A stretch of DNA of 64,000 bases, taken from an uncultured Flavobacteriaceae bacterium (GTDB lineage: Bacteria > Bacteroidota > Bacteroidia > Flavobacteriales > Flavobacteriaceae). The notes beneath the pieces are model-generated. The model did no database searches. It was given only the letters and a program-made list of their open reading frames with translations, and was not told the origin of the DNA. The DNA lies in NCBI GenBank assembly GCA_947497145.1, contig CANMFQ010000009.1:1-64000 (forward strand). The letters are read 5' to 3'. Both the position numbers and the translations under genes were made by a program. Position 1 is the stretch's first letter, and every line of letters begins with the position of its first letter. This document shows, piece after piece, positions 37,798 through 47,077 of the stretch.

Positions 37798-38184
37798 ACG
37801 ATACTATTTTAACCAAAAAATACGTATCAAAAATGCCCTTAAAAAAAGAAAAAACATAACCATAAGCCCTAAGTTAAACAATAAGAGATAACACTAATAA
37901 ATCAAAAAATGATACCTGTAAGCAATCAAAACCAATAAAATATTAGCCTATTATACTTACTATAATTTTGCTAATACAATAGTGTTGATTACCTTAATAG
38001 TACGTTATTTTTTTTAAACACTATCAAAAGTAGTTACCTATCGCTTTTTACATAGTAAAATAAATATCATTTCAACCATATAAATAAACACCAGCTACTG
38101 ACCAACATTAAAAAAAGTCTCAAAACAACCTATTATATTCAATAACCAGAATCATATTATAATCGTTTTCAGTATTTATTATTT
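37798..38184. other. Gap between kinase members 3 and 4
   Basis: 387 bases, very AT-rich and low in complexity, with no open frame, terminator or clear promoter. It is the longest spacer in the array (the others are 104-146 bases), so member 4 may have its own promoter here. Confidence 0.4.
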
Positions 38185-39909
38185 ATGCGTTTAAACGTCA
38201 AAATACTATTTTTAATTATCGCATTAATTACCTGCAATTGTATCTATTCGCAAGAAAGTTACACTAGGGGTCAAGTTGATAGTTTACTTATGGAGGTTTT
38301 TAAACATAGTAGAGTTGATGACATGTTACCTGCCTTAAAACTCCTTAACAAAAGTCTTGACATATCAATTAAAAATAACTACAAAGAACAAGAAGCCACT
38401 TGCTATATTCATTTTTCTAGCTTCTTTGCCAAGTTAGGTACCGAAATGGATACTGCTTTAGATTATCTAAAAAAAGCAAAAGCCATATATAACGAGTTAG
38501 GCTATGAAGAAAAGACCATTAATGTTGACATAAACATGGCATATATTTATCATAAGATGAACGAACAAAAAAAGTTTGACAGTATATGTAAAGTCACTGC
38601 TGATCTTATCAACAAAACAAAAACCTATCATACTTTTTACCTTACTGATATATTACTTTTTAATGCATTACAAACTACCAAAGACTATGCTAAAATAGAT
38701 TCTTTGACGAATGATTTTTTCAAAGAAATTAAAACATTCAAATTCAATAAAAAGCACGCGAAAACACACCAAAATAGTATTCGTAATAATCTTGCTCACC
38801 TCTTTAAAATATACCGAGGCATTGCTTTAATTGAGTTAAATCAAAATCCTGCAGAAGCTAATAAACTATTCAATGATGTATTAAAAGTAAATAAAAAAAA
38901 TAATATTTTCATCAATGCGAGCCGTCAAAGAGACCTACTAAGATTATACACTTACAAAAGAAAATATTTTACAACGCATAAAAAAAATAAAGATTCTGTC
39001 TTGCATTATTACAAAAAGGCTGACTCTATACTTGACATTATTTTAGATACTGAAGAAAACTTAAAGCTAAAAAATTACCAATATGTCACCTACAATATAT
39101 CACAAAAAGCAAAATTAAAATCACTAGCAGCTTTAAATGAAAAGAATAAAAATCTTAATCAACTTCAAATTTTAGTTATTATTTTAATAGCGACTGGTCT
39201 TATCATTTCAACCTTTTTCATTGTATATTTTAGAAAAGCAAATAAGCGCATTAAAAAAACTCTTAAAGCAAAAAAAGAAGCTGAATTGAAATTAAGTACC
39301 ATTCAACAAGCAATTGTTATTGATTTACACACCAATTTTGGTAAGAAGATACCACCAATTTTGTCATCAGCAGAAATTGTAGCAGAACTCATTGATCAAA
39401 AAAAAACCACTACTACTCAATTCTTAAAATACCTTACGAGTTTGAATGAAGGTGTTGGAAATTTACTGTTCGATTTAAAAGATCTTATTTGGTCATATAA
39501 AGCAGATAATGACTCTATCGGTAAACTTACCCAAAGAATGAATCAGTATGTTTTAGAATTTACTAAAAACCACAAAATCGAAATTATTCATCAAAATACT
39601 ATTGATAATAAAACTATTGTTTTACCGCATCTATGGAATAGGCAAATTTTGCTTATCTTCAAAGAAGCAATAAATACTGCTTATAAATTTGCAAAAGCAA
39701 ATAGTATAAAAACTTATCTTAAATTAGATGAATCAAATATTTTTGAATTAAAAATCATAGACAATGGTATTGGCTTTAAAGAAAATATTACCCGACTACC
39801 AGAAATTTCAAATTTAAAAGAAAGGGCTGCGTCGATAAATTGTAAATTACATGTCGGTTATTACGAAGAAGAAGGTAACCTGATAGTCTTAAAAGGCAAA
39901 ATAACATAA
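38185..39909 (+). CDS. TPR sensor histidine kinase homolog, array member 4 (likely pseudokinase)
   Basis: A 574-residue paralog with signal peptide, TPR-like sensor, one membrane helix (about 329-349) and a kinase-like region. H382 is kept, but the acid after it is T383 (IDLHTNFGKK). The N-box Asn is replaced by T498 (EAINTAYKFA), and the Lys-His pair is Lys-Phe. The GVSNMKKRA box reads PEISNLKERA, and the final G-box is lost (YEEEGNLIVL). DNGIGF and LFDLKDLIWSY remain. It probably cannot hydrolyse ATP normally but may still receive phosphate on H382 or sense signals for the others. The response regulator follows 104 bases later. Confidence 0.85.
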   Translation: MRLNVKILFLIIALITCNCIYSQESYTRGQVDSLLMEVFKHSRVDDMLPALKLLNKSLDISIKNNYKEQEATCYIHFSSFFAKLGTEMDTALDYLKKAKAIYNELGYEEKTINVDINMAYIYHKMNEQKKFDSICKVTADLINKTKTYHTFYLTDILLFNALQTTKDYAKIDSLTNDFFKEIKTFKFNKKHAKTHQNSIRNNLAHLFKIYRGIALIELNQNPAEANKLFNDVLKVNKKNNIFINASRQRDLLRLYTYKRKYFTTHKKNKDSVLHYYKKADSILDIILDTEENLKLKNYQYVTYNISQKAKLKSLAALNEKNKNLNQLQILVIILIATGLIISTFFIVYFRKANKRIKKTLKAKKEAELKLSTIQQAIVIDLHTNFGKKIPPILSSAEIVAELIDQKKTTTTQFLKYLTSLNEGVGNLLFDLKDLIWSYKADNDSIGKLTQRMNQYVLEFTKNHKIEIIHQNTIDNKTIVLPHLWNRQILLIFKEAINTAYKFAKANSIKTYLKLDESNIFELKIIDNGIGFKENITRLPEISNLKERAASINCKLHVGYYEEEGNLIVLKGKIT

Positions 39910-40013
39910 TAGTACCATAACCGTTTAAAGCACGTCTTTCCCCAAAATGATGCAAAAAACAAAAACTATGATCTAAATTTTTATATCATACCTTAAAATC
40001 AAATATATCAAAA

Positions 40014-40622
40014 ATGAAAGTAATTGTTATCGAAGATGATTTAATACTATGTGATTCTTACAAATACTATTTTAAGTCGTATCCAGATTATACTTTAGAG
40101 GGTATATACAATCACGTAGAAGATGCACTTGAAAATTATGAGAGTACTTTTCCTGACATTATTATCAGCGACATTTCATTTCCTAATATGAATGGTGTTG
40201 ATGGCATTAAATATTTTAAAGAAAAAGACCCCAATGTTAAAATCTTGCTTGTAAGTGTTCATGACGATTTACATTGGATTAAAAGTGCATTAAAAAACGC
40301 CGCTGACGGCTATTTAACCAAACCAGTTTTAAAACATGAACTGTACAATGCACTGAACATTATAAAATATGAAGGTGCCATTTTAAGCACAGATGTCACA
40401 AAAAAAGTCATCTCTTCTTTTCAAAAGAAATCGTTGCGAATTTTCACTGATAGAGAAAAAGACATCATTGAGCTACTTAGCCAGGGTGAAACCTATAAAA
40501 GTATTGCGACTAAACTATATATCACTTCGAGTACAGTAAATTTTCACATTCAAAATATTTACCTAAAACTAAATGTAAACTCAAAGTCTGAAGCGCTAAA
40601 AATAATTCAGGAATTAGACTAG
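40014..40622 (+). CDS. NarL/LuxR-family response regulator
   Basis: A 202-residue regulator. The receiver domain has the acidic pair E7-D8-D9, phospho-acceptor D53 (IIISDISFPNMNG), S81 and K103 (YLTKP). The C-terminal LuxR helix-turn-helix reads FTDREKDIIELLSQGETYKSIATKL then STVNFHIQNIYLKL. It is the only regulator next to the four HisKA_3-like kinases and the natural target for all of them. It most likely acts as a DNA-binding dimer after phosphorylation. Confidence 0.93.
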   Translation: MKVIVIEDDLILCDSYKYYFKSYPDYTLEGIYNHVEDALENYESTFPDIIISDISFPNMNGVDGIKYFKEKDPNVKILLVSVHDDLHWIKSALKNAADGYLTKPVLKHELYNALNIIKYEGAILSTDVTKKVISSFQKKSLRIFTDREKDIIELLSQGETYKSIATKLYITSSTVNFHIQNIYLKLNVNSKSEALKIIQELD

Positions 40623-40705
40623 CATCTATACGCTTCATTTTTGGTATTATTGTGTCAATGTCAATAAGCAAAATTGCAGACATTGACACAATATACCACA
40701 ATATC

Positions 40706-41539
40706 CTACCAATAAATTGGACCTTTACCTAGGTATTTCTCGGCAATAGGTTGATAGTAATCTAAAACATCTTCTAGATCGTAAATCTTTTGACTTTTTG
40801 TATACAAATCGTATGTATTAAAGTCTTTTATCAATTTTAAGTACTCTTCGTCTTTTTCATTTAGCAATTCTTTGTAACTACCCCCTGAGTGCCAAGGATA
40901 AAAAGAATGATACCTAATCATAACCATAGCTTCCTCTGGAAGAGTGTTTTCTTCATGATTACGCAACACCTGATATAAATATTCATCATGCCCCCAAGCA
41001 AGGTCTACATTATCAATACCACAACCTTGCTCATAAATTCCGGTTGAAGTACTGTATACTTCGTGCTTCATATCAGGGTTTAAAGCATTAAACTCAGGAT
41101 ACACGCAAGAATCAGGCAAAGCACAGCCTACAATAAAAACATCACCTACCATGCCCCATTGTTCTGCTTGGCTGGTGCCATCTTCATCACTACCCCAAAG
41201 AAACATTATTTTTCCGAGGTCGTGAATGAGCCCTGTTAATTGCATCCAATCTGGGCGACCATCAGCTCTAATAGCTTCTGCACTTTGTATTAAATGCTGC
41301 ACATTAGGCAAATTCAAATCAGGGTCGCTAACATCAATTAAATTATTTAAATGTCGCATCGCTTCCCATAAATCCATAGGCTTGTCAAACTTTAAATATT
41401 TTTTGTGCATATTTTGCACGTATTCCAAGGTTTGATTCTTACGCATTTTTCTATAATGCTCTTTGACAGCTACCGATACATCTGGAGCTTCATAATTTCT
41501 AAATTTTTTTTCTTCCATATTAACAGACTGATTAGGCAT
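40706..41539 (-). CDS. Inositol oxygenase (MIOX)
   Basis: A 277-residue di-iron enzyme that converts myo-inositol to glucuronate. All six metal ligands of the animal enzyme have counterparts: H82, H106, D107, H184, H211 and D244 (QHLIQSAEAI, GLIHDLGK, AWGHDEY, RYHSFYPWH, NTYDLY). A start at M8 (MEEKKFRNYEAPD) is also possible. It sits 66 bases after a sodium:solute symporter on the same strand, which may import its substrate. Confidence 0.93.
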   Translation of the reverse strand: MPNQSVNMEEKKFRNYEAPDVSVAVKEHYRKMRKNQTLEYVQNMHKKYLKFDKPMDLWEAMRHLNNLIDVSDPDLNLPNVQHLIQSAEAIRADGRPDWMQLTGLIHDLGKIMFLWGSDEDGTSQAEQWGMVGDVFIVGCALPDSCVYPEFNALNPDMKHEVYSTSTGIYEQGCGIDNVDLAWGHDEYLYQVLRNHEENTLPEEAMVMIRYHSFYPWHSGGSYKELLNEKDEEYLKLIKDFNTYDLYTKSQKIYDLEDVLDYYQPIAEKYLGKGPIYW

Positions 41540-41605
41540 ATATTATTTTTTTAAGGTTTTTTTCAACTATCTGTTTCACTTATACGCTATTGGCAGCAGT
41601 TATTT

Positions 41606-43204
41606 TTAAACATTACCGAGTACAAGATACAAAATCACCGTAATTAGTACTAAAGCTAAACTGAAAGGCTTAGCGTATTTCCAAGGTTGTAAGTCCAAAA
41701 CTTTCGCATCTTTCATTACAAACACCTCATCCTTGGGCAAAAAGTAAGAAGCAAGGTGCATAATAGCAATATTAAGTACAAACTCAATACCCCAAATATG
41801 AACAAAGTGCAAATTCACTTCGATAAGGTAGTACATAATTACATAAAAAAAGAGGCCAAAAATCAACCCAATTTTAGCCCCTGACGCCGATACTTTAGGG
41901 AAAAGAAAACCCGCAATAATGACACTAGCAATTGGAATAAAAAAGATACCATTAAGTTGTTGTAATAATTGATACAACCCTTCTGGAGCATTAGCAACAA
42001 AAGGAGCTATTGCAATAGCAAAAACTGCCAAAATAGCTGACGTCAATTTTCCAATACGCACCAATTTATGTTCTGATGCATCTTTTGAAATATATCGTTT
42101 AAAAATTCCTAAACTAAATACAGTTGCGGCACTATTCAACGCACTATTGAAGGTACTTAAAATAGCCCCCATCATTACCGCTACAAAAAAACCTGTTAGC
42201 CATAGTGGCAGCACTTTTTTTACCAAAAGTGGATAAACGCTATCTGGGTTATTGTATAAATCTTCTCCAAAATAATAAAAACCAATCAAGCCCGGAAGCA
42301 CTATAACTAAAGGAACAAGTATTTTTAAAAGCCCTGTAAAGAGTAATCCTTTTTGAGCTTCTTTCAAATTAACTGCCCCTAATACCCGTTGAATTATTGA
42401 TTGGTGCATGGTCCAAAAATAAATTTGATTAACCATCAATCCTGTAAATAAAACTTCAAAAGGAAGGATGGCGGTTCGCGCTCCCTCCCCTACGCCTGAT
42501 TCATGGCTAATTACATTAAATTTTTCTGGATTATTTTCAAAAACCTTGGTTAAACCCTCCCAAGCGTTACCATCACCAATACTCAATAAAGCCAGTATAG
42601 GCACTAAGAGTCCTGCTACAAGCAAGCCAAAACCGTTTATAGTATCGGTATAAGCTACCATTTTTAAGCCGCCAAAAATAGCATAAACAGCACCAATGCA
42701 ACCCACAATTAAAATCGTAATCCATATGCCTTGTGATTGACTTACATTGAGCAAACTCGATATCTCAAAAATGGCCTCTATATTTAGCGCTCCTGTATAT
42801 AAAACAATAGGTAGCAATGTGGCTACAAAAGAAATAATGAGCAACAAGGCTACTAAGGTTCTAGTAAGGCCATCAAAGCGTTTTTCTAAAAACTCCGGAA
42901 TGGTTGTCAACCCCATTTTTAAGTATTTTGGTGCAAAATACAATGCTGCAATCACCAATGCTAGTGCCGAGGTAACCTCCCAAGCCACTATGATTGCCCC
43001 ATTTCTATATGCCGACCCATTCATACCCACCAAATGCTCTGTAGAAATATTGGTTAATAAAAGCGAGCCTGCTATGATGATTCCGGTGAGCGACCTCCCT
43101 CCTAAAAAATACCCATCTTTGGTGTTTATAGAATCGCGACGAAGTTTCCAGGTTGAATAAAAAGCTACAAATCCTGTAAAGAGTAAAAAAGTTATCAATG
43201 CCAT
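41606..43204 (-). CDS. Sodium:solute symporter (SSS/SLC5 family)
   Basis: A 532-residue transporter with about 13-14 membrane helices. The family signature region ISTEHLVGMNGSAYRNG, YTDTINGFGLLVAGLL and the AVMMGAILSTFNSALNSAATVFSLGIF stretch are clear. SLC5 members bring in sugars, inositol or vitamins with Na+. Placement directly upstream of inositol oxygenase points to inositol or a related polyol as the cargo, which is an inference from context. Confidence 0.92.
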   Translation of the reverse strand: MALITFLLFTGFVAFYSTWKLRRDSINTKDGYFLGGRSLTGIIIAGSLLLTNISTEHLVGMNGSAYRNGAIIVAWEVTSALALVIAALYFAPKYLKMGLTTIPEFLEKRFDGLTRTLVALLLIISFVATLLPIVLYTGALNIEAIFEISSLLNVSQSQGIWITILIVGCIGAVYAIFGGLKMVAYTDTINGFGLLVAGLLVPILALLSIGDGNAWEGLTKVFENNPEKFNVISHESGVGEGARTAILPFEVLFTGLMVNQIYFWTMHQSIIQRVLGAVNLKEAQKGLLFTGLLKILVPLVIVLPGLIGFYYFGEDLYNNPDSVYPLLVKKVLPLWLTGFFVAVMMGAILSTFNSALNSAATVFSLGIFKRYISKDASEHKLVRIGKLTSAILAVFAIAIAPFVANAPEGLYQLLQQLNGIFFIPIASVIIAGFLFPKVSASGAKIGLIFGLFFYVIMYYLIEVNLHFVHIWGIEFVLNIAIMHLASYFLPKDEVFVMKDAKVLDLQPWKYAKPFSLALVLITVILYLVLGNV

Positions 43205-43468
43205 ATGCCTAAATTAGGGAAATTTTGTTAACATATACAGCATTTTTTGTAGCGTGTAACACAGCTTGGTAAAACCCTACAAAAACATGAGAATATTCAT
43301 AAGAAAGAGTGCGTTATACACGTAAATAGTCCCTTTTCAATAGAATAGCACTGGCTTATAGGAATCTCTTTTATCTTCTAAATTTATCGATAGGAGGTTT
43401 CAAATAAAATTTGGGCTATGACTAAATTTCCGAATATACATAAACCTCATGTAAACCATAACTTAACA

Positions 43469-43861
43469 CTACGCTACCTTTTGAAACTGCTGTTTGAGTA
43501 AGAAAATTTGAATCCATACAAATATACCTACCCCTAAAAAAGCATACGTAAATGTGCTTGAAAAGGCAAAGACAGGTAGTTCAGGAAGCACCAGTATTTT
43601 ATCAACTAACTGTGCTATTGCTGTTGTTTCGTGATTTAAATTTCCAAAAATTGCTAAGGCAAAAACACTCATAATAACAGCAGTAATAGCTACCCATTGG
43701 CGTGTAGAAAAAATAGGCGTATAACTGTATGCCGTATTTTTATGTTGCTCAGCTTCAATTTTTGAGATTATTGAGTCGGTAAAATTAATAGGTGGCTTTT
43801 CTAAACCAAGCTCACGGGTTGACTTTCTAATAAAACTGTCTAATTCTTTATTTTCGTCCAT
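43469..43861 (-). CDS. Putative membrane anti-sigma factor
   Basis: A 130-residue protein. The N-terminal cytoplasmic part (about 1-52) is helical and charged, followed by two hydrophobic segments (about 52-70 and 98-122). No zinc anti-sigma motif is seen. Its start overlaps the end of the sigma factor gene by 14 bases, the usual arrangement for a translationally coupled sigma/anti-sigma pair. The role is inferred from position and layout. Confidence 0.7.
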   Translation of the reverse strand: MDENKELDSFIRKSTRELGLEKPPINFTDSIISKIEAEQHKNTAYSYTPIFSTRQWVAITAVIMSVFALAIFGNLNHETTAIAQLVDKILVLPELPVFAFSSTFTYAFLGVGIFVWIQIFLLKQQFQKVA

Positions 43862-44432
43862 AATTATCCAGAATTTCCGATTCTAATTTATTTTTTAATA
43901 ACACCGCCAAACGTTTGCGACTTCTAAAAAGGCGTACTTTAACCGTATTTGGCGTAATATTCATAATTTCAGCAATTTCTTTTAACGATAATTCTTCAAA
44001 ATAATGAAGTGTTATCACCACAGCATCATCTTCAGGCAAAGCATCAATAGCATCTTTTATGGTTTGTTTCCGTTCGTTAACCTCTAAATAATCTAACTTA
44101 TATGCTATATCAGGTAAATTATAATGGTCATTTACATCTATAGCACTGGTATTCAGGGTTCGTTTTTGCTTCTTTATATAGTCTAAACTACGGTGATATG
44201 CAATCTTATATAACCAAGTAGAAAATTTAGCATCTCCTTTAAAGGTACTCAAAACACGGTACACTTTAAAAAAAACATCTTGTGCAACCTCTTCCGCCTC
44301 TTCCCTATTTCTCACCATTTTCATTGCTAGTGTAAAAACCATATGCTTATACCTATCAACAATAATAGCAAAAGCTTTGGTATCTCCTTTTAATGCAGCC
44401 TTAATATAATATGCGTCTTCTGGTTGGTTCAT
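43848..44432 (-). CDS. ECF-type RNA polymerase sigma factor
   Basis: A 194-residue sigma-70 family protein with only regions 2 and 4. Region 2 reads IVDRYKHMVFTLAMKMVRNREEAEEVAQDVFFKVYR and STWLYKIAYHRSLDYIKK; region 4 is LPEDDAVVITLHYFEELSLKEIAEIM and NTVKVRLFRSRKRL. It activates a set of stress or envelope genes, not identified here. It overlaps the putative anti-sigma gene and is divergent from the DUF6249 gene, a likely target. Confidence 0.93.
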   Translation of the reverse strand: MNQPEDAYYIKAALKGDTKAFAIIVDRYKHMVFTLAMKMVRNREEAEEVAQDVFFKVYRVLSTFKGDAKFSTWLYKIAYHRSLDYIKKQKRTLNTSAIDVNDHYNLPDIAYKLDYLEVNERKQTIKDAIDALPEDDAVVITLHYFEELSLKEIAEIMNITPNTVKVRLFRSRKRLAVLLKNKLESEILDNYGRK

Positions 44433-44567
44433 TTGGTGAGTATGACGCTTAAGTTAGCGCTATGGTTACACTTTTTTTACTAAAAATCTAAAAAACAGTG
44501 TAACCTCCGTTATAAAACCATCGTCATACGGGCAAACAAGTTTATTAATCAATTAAAAAACAATCAC

Positions 44568-44921
44568 ATGCCAGCAGATATCTTAGTACCCATCAGCTTT
44601 TTTTTATGCATATTCGCAATCGTTTACCTCTATTTTACCACCCGAAACAAAGAGCGCTTAGCCCTTATAGAAAAGGGTGCTGATGCCAATATCTTTGTTC
44701 GAAAAAGACAGGCAGGAGCAGCCTCAATTTGGAAAATATTTCTCTTAAACCTTGCACTACTTTTAATAGGAATTGGGCTAGCCATTTTTATTGCTGCTAT
44801 AATGACCAATACGTTTAATGTGGATGCAGACATTGCTTTTCCAGGCAGTATCTTTTTAATGGCTGGCATAGCACTCTTAGTAGGGTTCTTTGTCACAAAA
44901 AAGAATATTGAAAAAGAATAA
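44568..44921 (+). CDS. DUF6249-like membrane protein
   Basis: A 117-residue protein with three hydrophobic segments (about 5-23, 54-82 and 90-109) and the sequence NKERLALIEKGADANIF, which I associate with DUF6249. Such genes often sit beside ECF sigma genes in Bacteroidota, as here (135 bases from the divergent sigma gene). The function is unknown. Confidence 0.75.
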   Translation: MPADILVPISFFLCIFAIVYLYFTTRNKERLALIEKGADANIFVRKRQAGAASIWKIFLLNLALLLIGIGLAIFIAAIMTNTFNVDADIAFPGSIFLMAGIALLVGFFVTKKNIEKE

Positions 44922-44947
44922 TTCTACTGTAAAAGTGATACAAAACA

Positions 44948-44984
44948 AGAAACCATTCCTTTCAAGCGAATGGTTTTTCTGTTT
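44948..44984 (+). terminator. Terminator after the DUF6249 gene
   Basis: AAACCATTC and GAATGGTTT form a 9-base stem around CTTTCAAGC, followed by a T-rich run, 28 bases past the stop. Confidence 0.8.
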
Positions 44985-45082
44985 TTAAAACCGTCACAAT
45001 TGGAAAAAACAAATACCATCAACAAAAACAAACTTCAAATTTCAATATCTTTAATCCGCATTATACGTAAAAATTCTATTTC

Positions 45083-45715
45083 ATGAAGGTAATCTCCACC
45101 AATATAGGCACGCCAAAAAGTTTTATTCGCAATGGTAAAGAAGAGCTTACGGGTATTTTTAAACAACCTATTTTAGAACCGTTGTTTTTAGAAACCCAAC
45201 AGGTAACAAACGATACCGTGATTGACCGTGTACATCACGCAGGTATCAATAAAGCTTGTTATTTATTTGCCTCTAATAATTACCCCTATTGGAAAAATTT
45301 ATATCCTAACCTAGATTGGAATTGGGGTATGTTTGGTGAAAATTTAACCATTGAAAATTTAGACGAATATAGCATGCGTATTGGCGACATTTATAAAATT
45401 GGAAATGCCTTAGTACAAGTATCTCAACCAAGAGAGCCATGCTTTAAATTAGGGGTTAGGTTTGATAACCAAGCTGTATTAAAACAATTTATAGACCATA
45501 ATCGTCCAGGCACCTATGTACGTGTTTTAGAACCTGGATCAGTAAAAACAGGCGACGCAGTAGTTTTGGTTGCACAATCAAAAAACACCCTTACCGTACA
45601 ACAATTTTACGCGCTGTTATATGCCAAAGAAAAACCGAAAAACATTTTAGATTTATTTATGAGCAATACCTCAGTACCGCAATACAAAAAAGATAAGTAC
45701 CTAAAATATATGTAA
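45083..45715 (+). CDS. MOSC-domain protein
   Basis: A 210-residue protein of the MOSC family (molybdenum cofactor sulfurase C-terminal domain, YiiM-like). The catalytic Cys lies in VSQPREPCFKLGVRF, and the early motifs GIFKQPILEP and DRVHHAGINKACYLFASNNYPYW are typical. Members act in reduction of N-hydroxylated compounds or sulfur transfer with the molybdenum cofactor. It is a single gene. Confidence 0.9.
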   Translation: MKVISTNIGTPKSFIRNGKEELTGIFKQPILEPLFLETQQVTNDTVIDRVHHAGINKACYLFASNNYPYWKNLYPNLDWNWGMFGENLTIENLDEYSMRIGDIYKIGNALVQVSQPREPCFKLGVRFDNQAVLKQFIDHNRPGTYVRVLEPGSVKTGDAVVLVAQSKNTLTVQQFYALLYAKEKPKNILDLFMSNTSVPQYKKDKYLKYM

Positions 45716-45881
45716 AGACTTGTTTTACAGCATTTTTTGTACAATATAGCAACTTTAGGTGTTGACTTTCATGAAATACATAGCAGCATGTAGCCCCTAT
45801 TTTTTTTAGTCTCCTAGCCATGGAATAGCCCGTATACTGCGATAAAACCTAAACTTAAAAAAAGGTATAACAAGTTTTTCG

Positions 45882-45889
45882 TAAATTTG
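45882..45889 (+). promoter_or_regulatory. -7 box, TAAATTTG
   Basis: TAAATTTG fits TAnnTTTG and lies about 90 bases before the DUF3050 start, leaving a leader that contains the palindrome at 45914-45945. Confidence 0.45.
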
Positions 45890-45913
45890 GCGACTAATAA
45901 ATCCATATACAGT

Positions 45914-45945
45914 GGCATGAATTTAATTGTAATTAAATTCATGCC
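45914..45945 (+). promoter_or_regulatory. Perfect palindrome in the DUF3050 leader
   Basis: GGCATGAATTTAATT, then GT, then its exact complement: a 15-base inverted repeat with a 2-base centre. It lies between a likely -7 box (45882) and the start at 45981. It has no T-run after it, so an operator site or a leader RNA hairpin is more likely than a terminator. Confidence 0.6.
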
Positions 45946-45980
45946 TTTGTGGTATAATACGGACTTGAAAAAGAAACTAC

Positions 45981-46757
45981 ATGAATAAGATAGCCTACAT
46001 TGAGAGTGAGATTTCTGACTTAAGACATCAATTAAAAAATCATACGCTATATAAAAATCTTAAGGACATTAATGACATAAAGATTTTTATGGAAAATCAC
46101 GTGTTTGCAGTATGGGATTTTATGTCGCTTTTAAAGTATCTTCAAATAAATCTCACAAACGTTCAAACCCCTTGGACTCCTGCAAAAAATGCCACATTAG
46201 CACGGTTTATTAATGAGATAGTACATGGTGAAGAAAGTGACGTTAACGAACTAGGCGAACCAAAAAGTCATTTTGAAATGTATTTAGATGCCATGCAGCA
46301 AGTAAATGGAAACACCCATGAAATTAATGCCTTTATTACGCATATAGCATCAGGTCATTCGGTTGCCGCATCTTTAGATAAAATTAGTGTAGACCATAGG
46401 GTTGCCGATTTTGTGAGATTTTCATTTTCAATTATCTCAACAAATAAACCGCACCTTGTTGCCGCTGCATTTACATTCGGACGCGAAGATGTAATTCCAG
46501 ATATGTTTATAGAAATTCTTAAAAACTCAGACGCAGACAACAAATTATACAACAAAATAAACTACTATTTAGAACGCCATATTGAGCTTGATGGTGATGA
46601 ACACGGCCCATTATCGCTGAAAATGATTTCAGAATTGTGCCAAGATGACCAACAAAAATGGAACGAAACATTAACGGTAGCCAAGCAAGCATTAGAAAAA
46701 CGCATAGCCCTTTGGGACGCCATAACAGCTTTAATACAGCAAAAAAAGGCTGCATAA
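45981..46757 (+). CDS. DUF3050-family protein
   Basis: A 258-residue soluble, mostly helical protein. Family features are [16 protein letters not shown] near residue 38, [34 protein letters not shown] and [18 protein letters not shown]. The conserved His and Glu and helical pattern resemble heme oxygenase-like folds. No reaction is known. It has its own likely promoter and a leader palindrome. Confidence 0.85.
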   Translation: MNKIAYIESEISDLRHQLKNHTLYKNLKDINDIKIFMENHVFAVWDFMSLLKYLQINLTNVQTPWTPAKNATLARFINEIVHGEESDVNELGEPKSHFEMYLDAMQQVNGNTHEINAFITHIASGHSVAASLDKISVDHRVADFVRFSFSIISTNKPHLVAAAFTFGREDVIPDMFIEILKNSDADNKLYNKINYYLERHIELDGDEHGPLSLKMISELCQDDQQKWNETLTVAKQALEKRIALWDAITALIQQKKAA

Positions 46758-47077
46758 GCTACAAATGTTATCAAATTATACGCTTTCTAAGACCAGTTAC
46801 ACACAAGGTTAAACCCACATCATACAATAGGAAACAATCACTTCTAAATCAAACGCGCTATTTTAATGTTCTCGTGACTCACTATAAAGTGCTATTGCAT
46901 AAAGCGAATAAAATGAACAAATACAAAGTAGAAGCAGTGTTATTGTTGACACCTAATTGCCTCAATTTGTAGCTTATTCACTTCATATACAACGCTTAAA
47001 ACACCGAATATCAGTAGTAATTTTATTACTTTTATCTTGTTTTAAGCATTTAAAAATCAAGTACACCTGAGCATCAT
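46758..47077. other. Gap between DUF3050 and DoxX genes
   Basis: 320 bases with no convincing gene, repeat or terminator. Open frames here are short and overlap the end of DUF3050 in other frames. Confidence 0.4.

Noticed and set aside
46658-46972. 104-residue open frame after DUF3050
   Set aside because: It starts inside DUF3050 in another frame and has no recognisable protein features.
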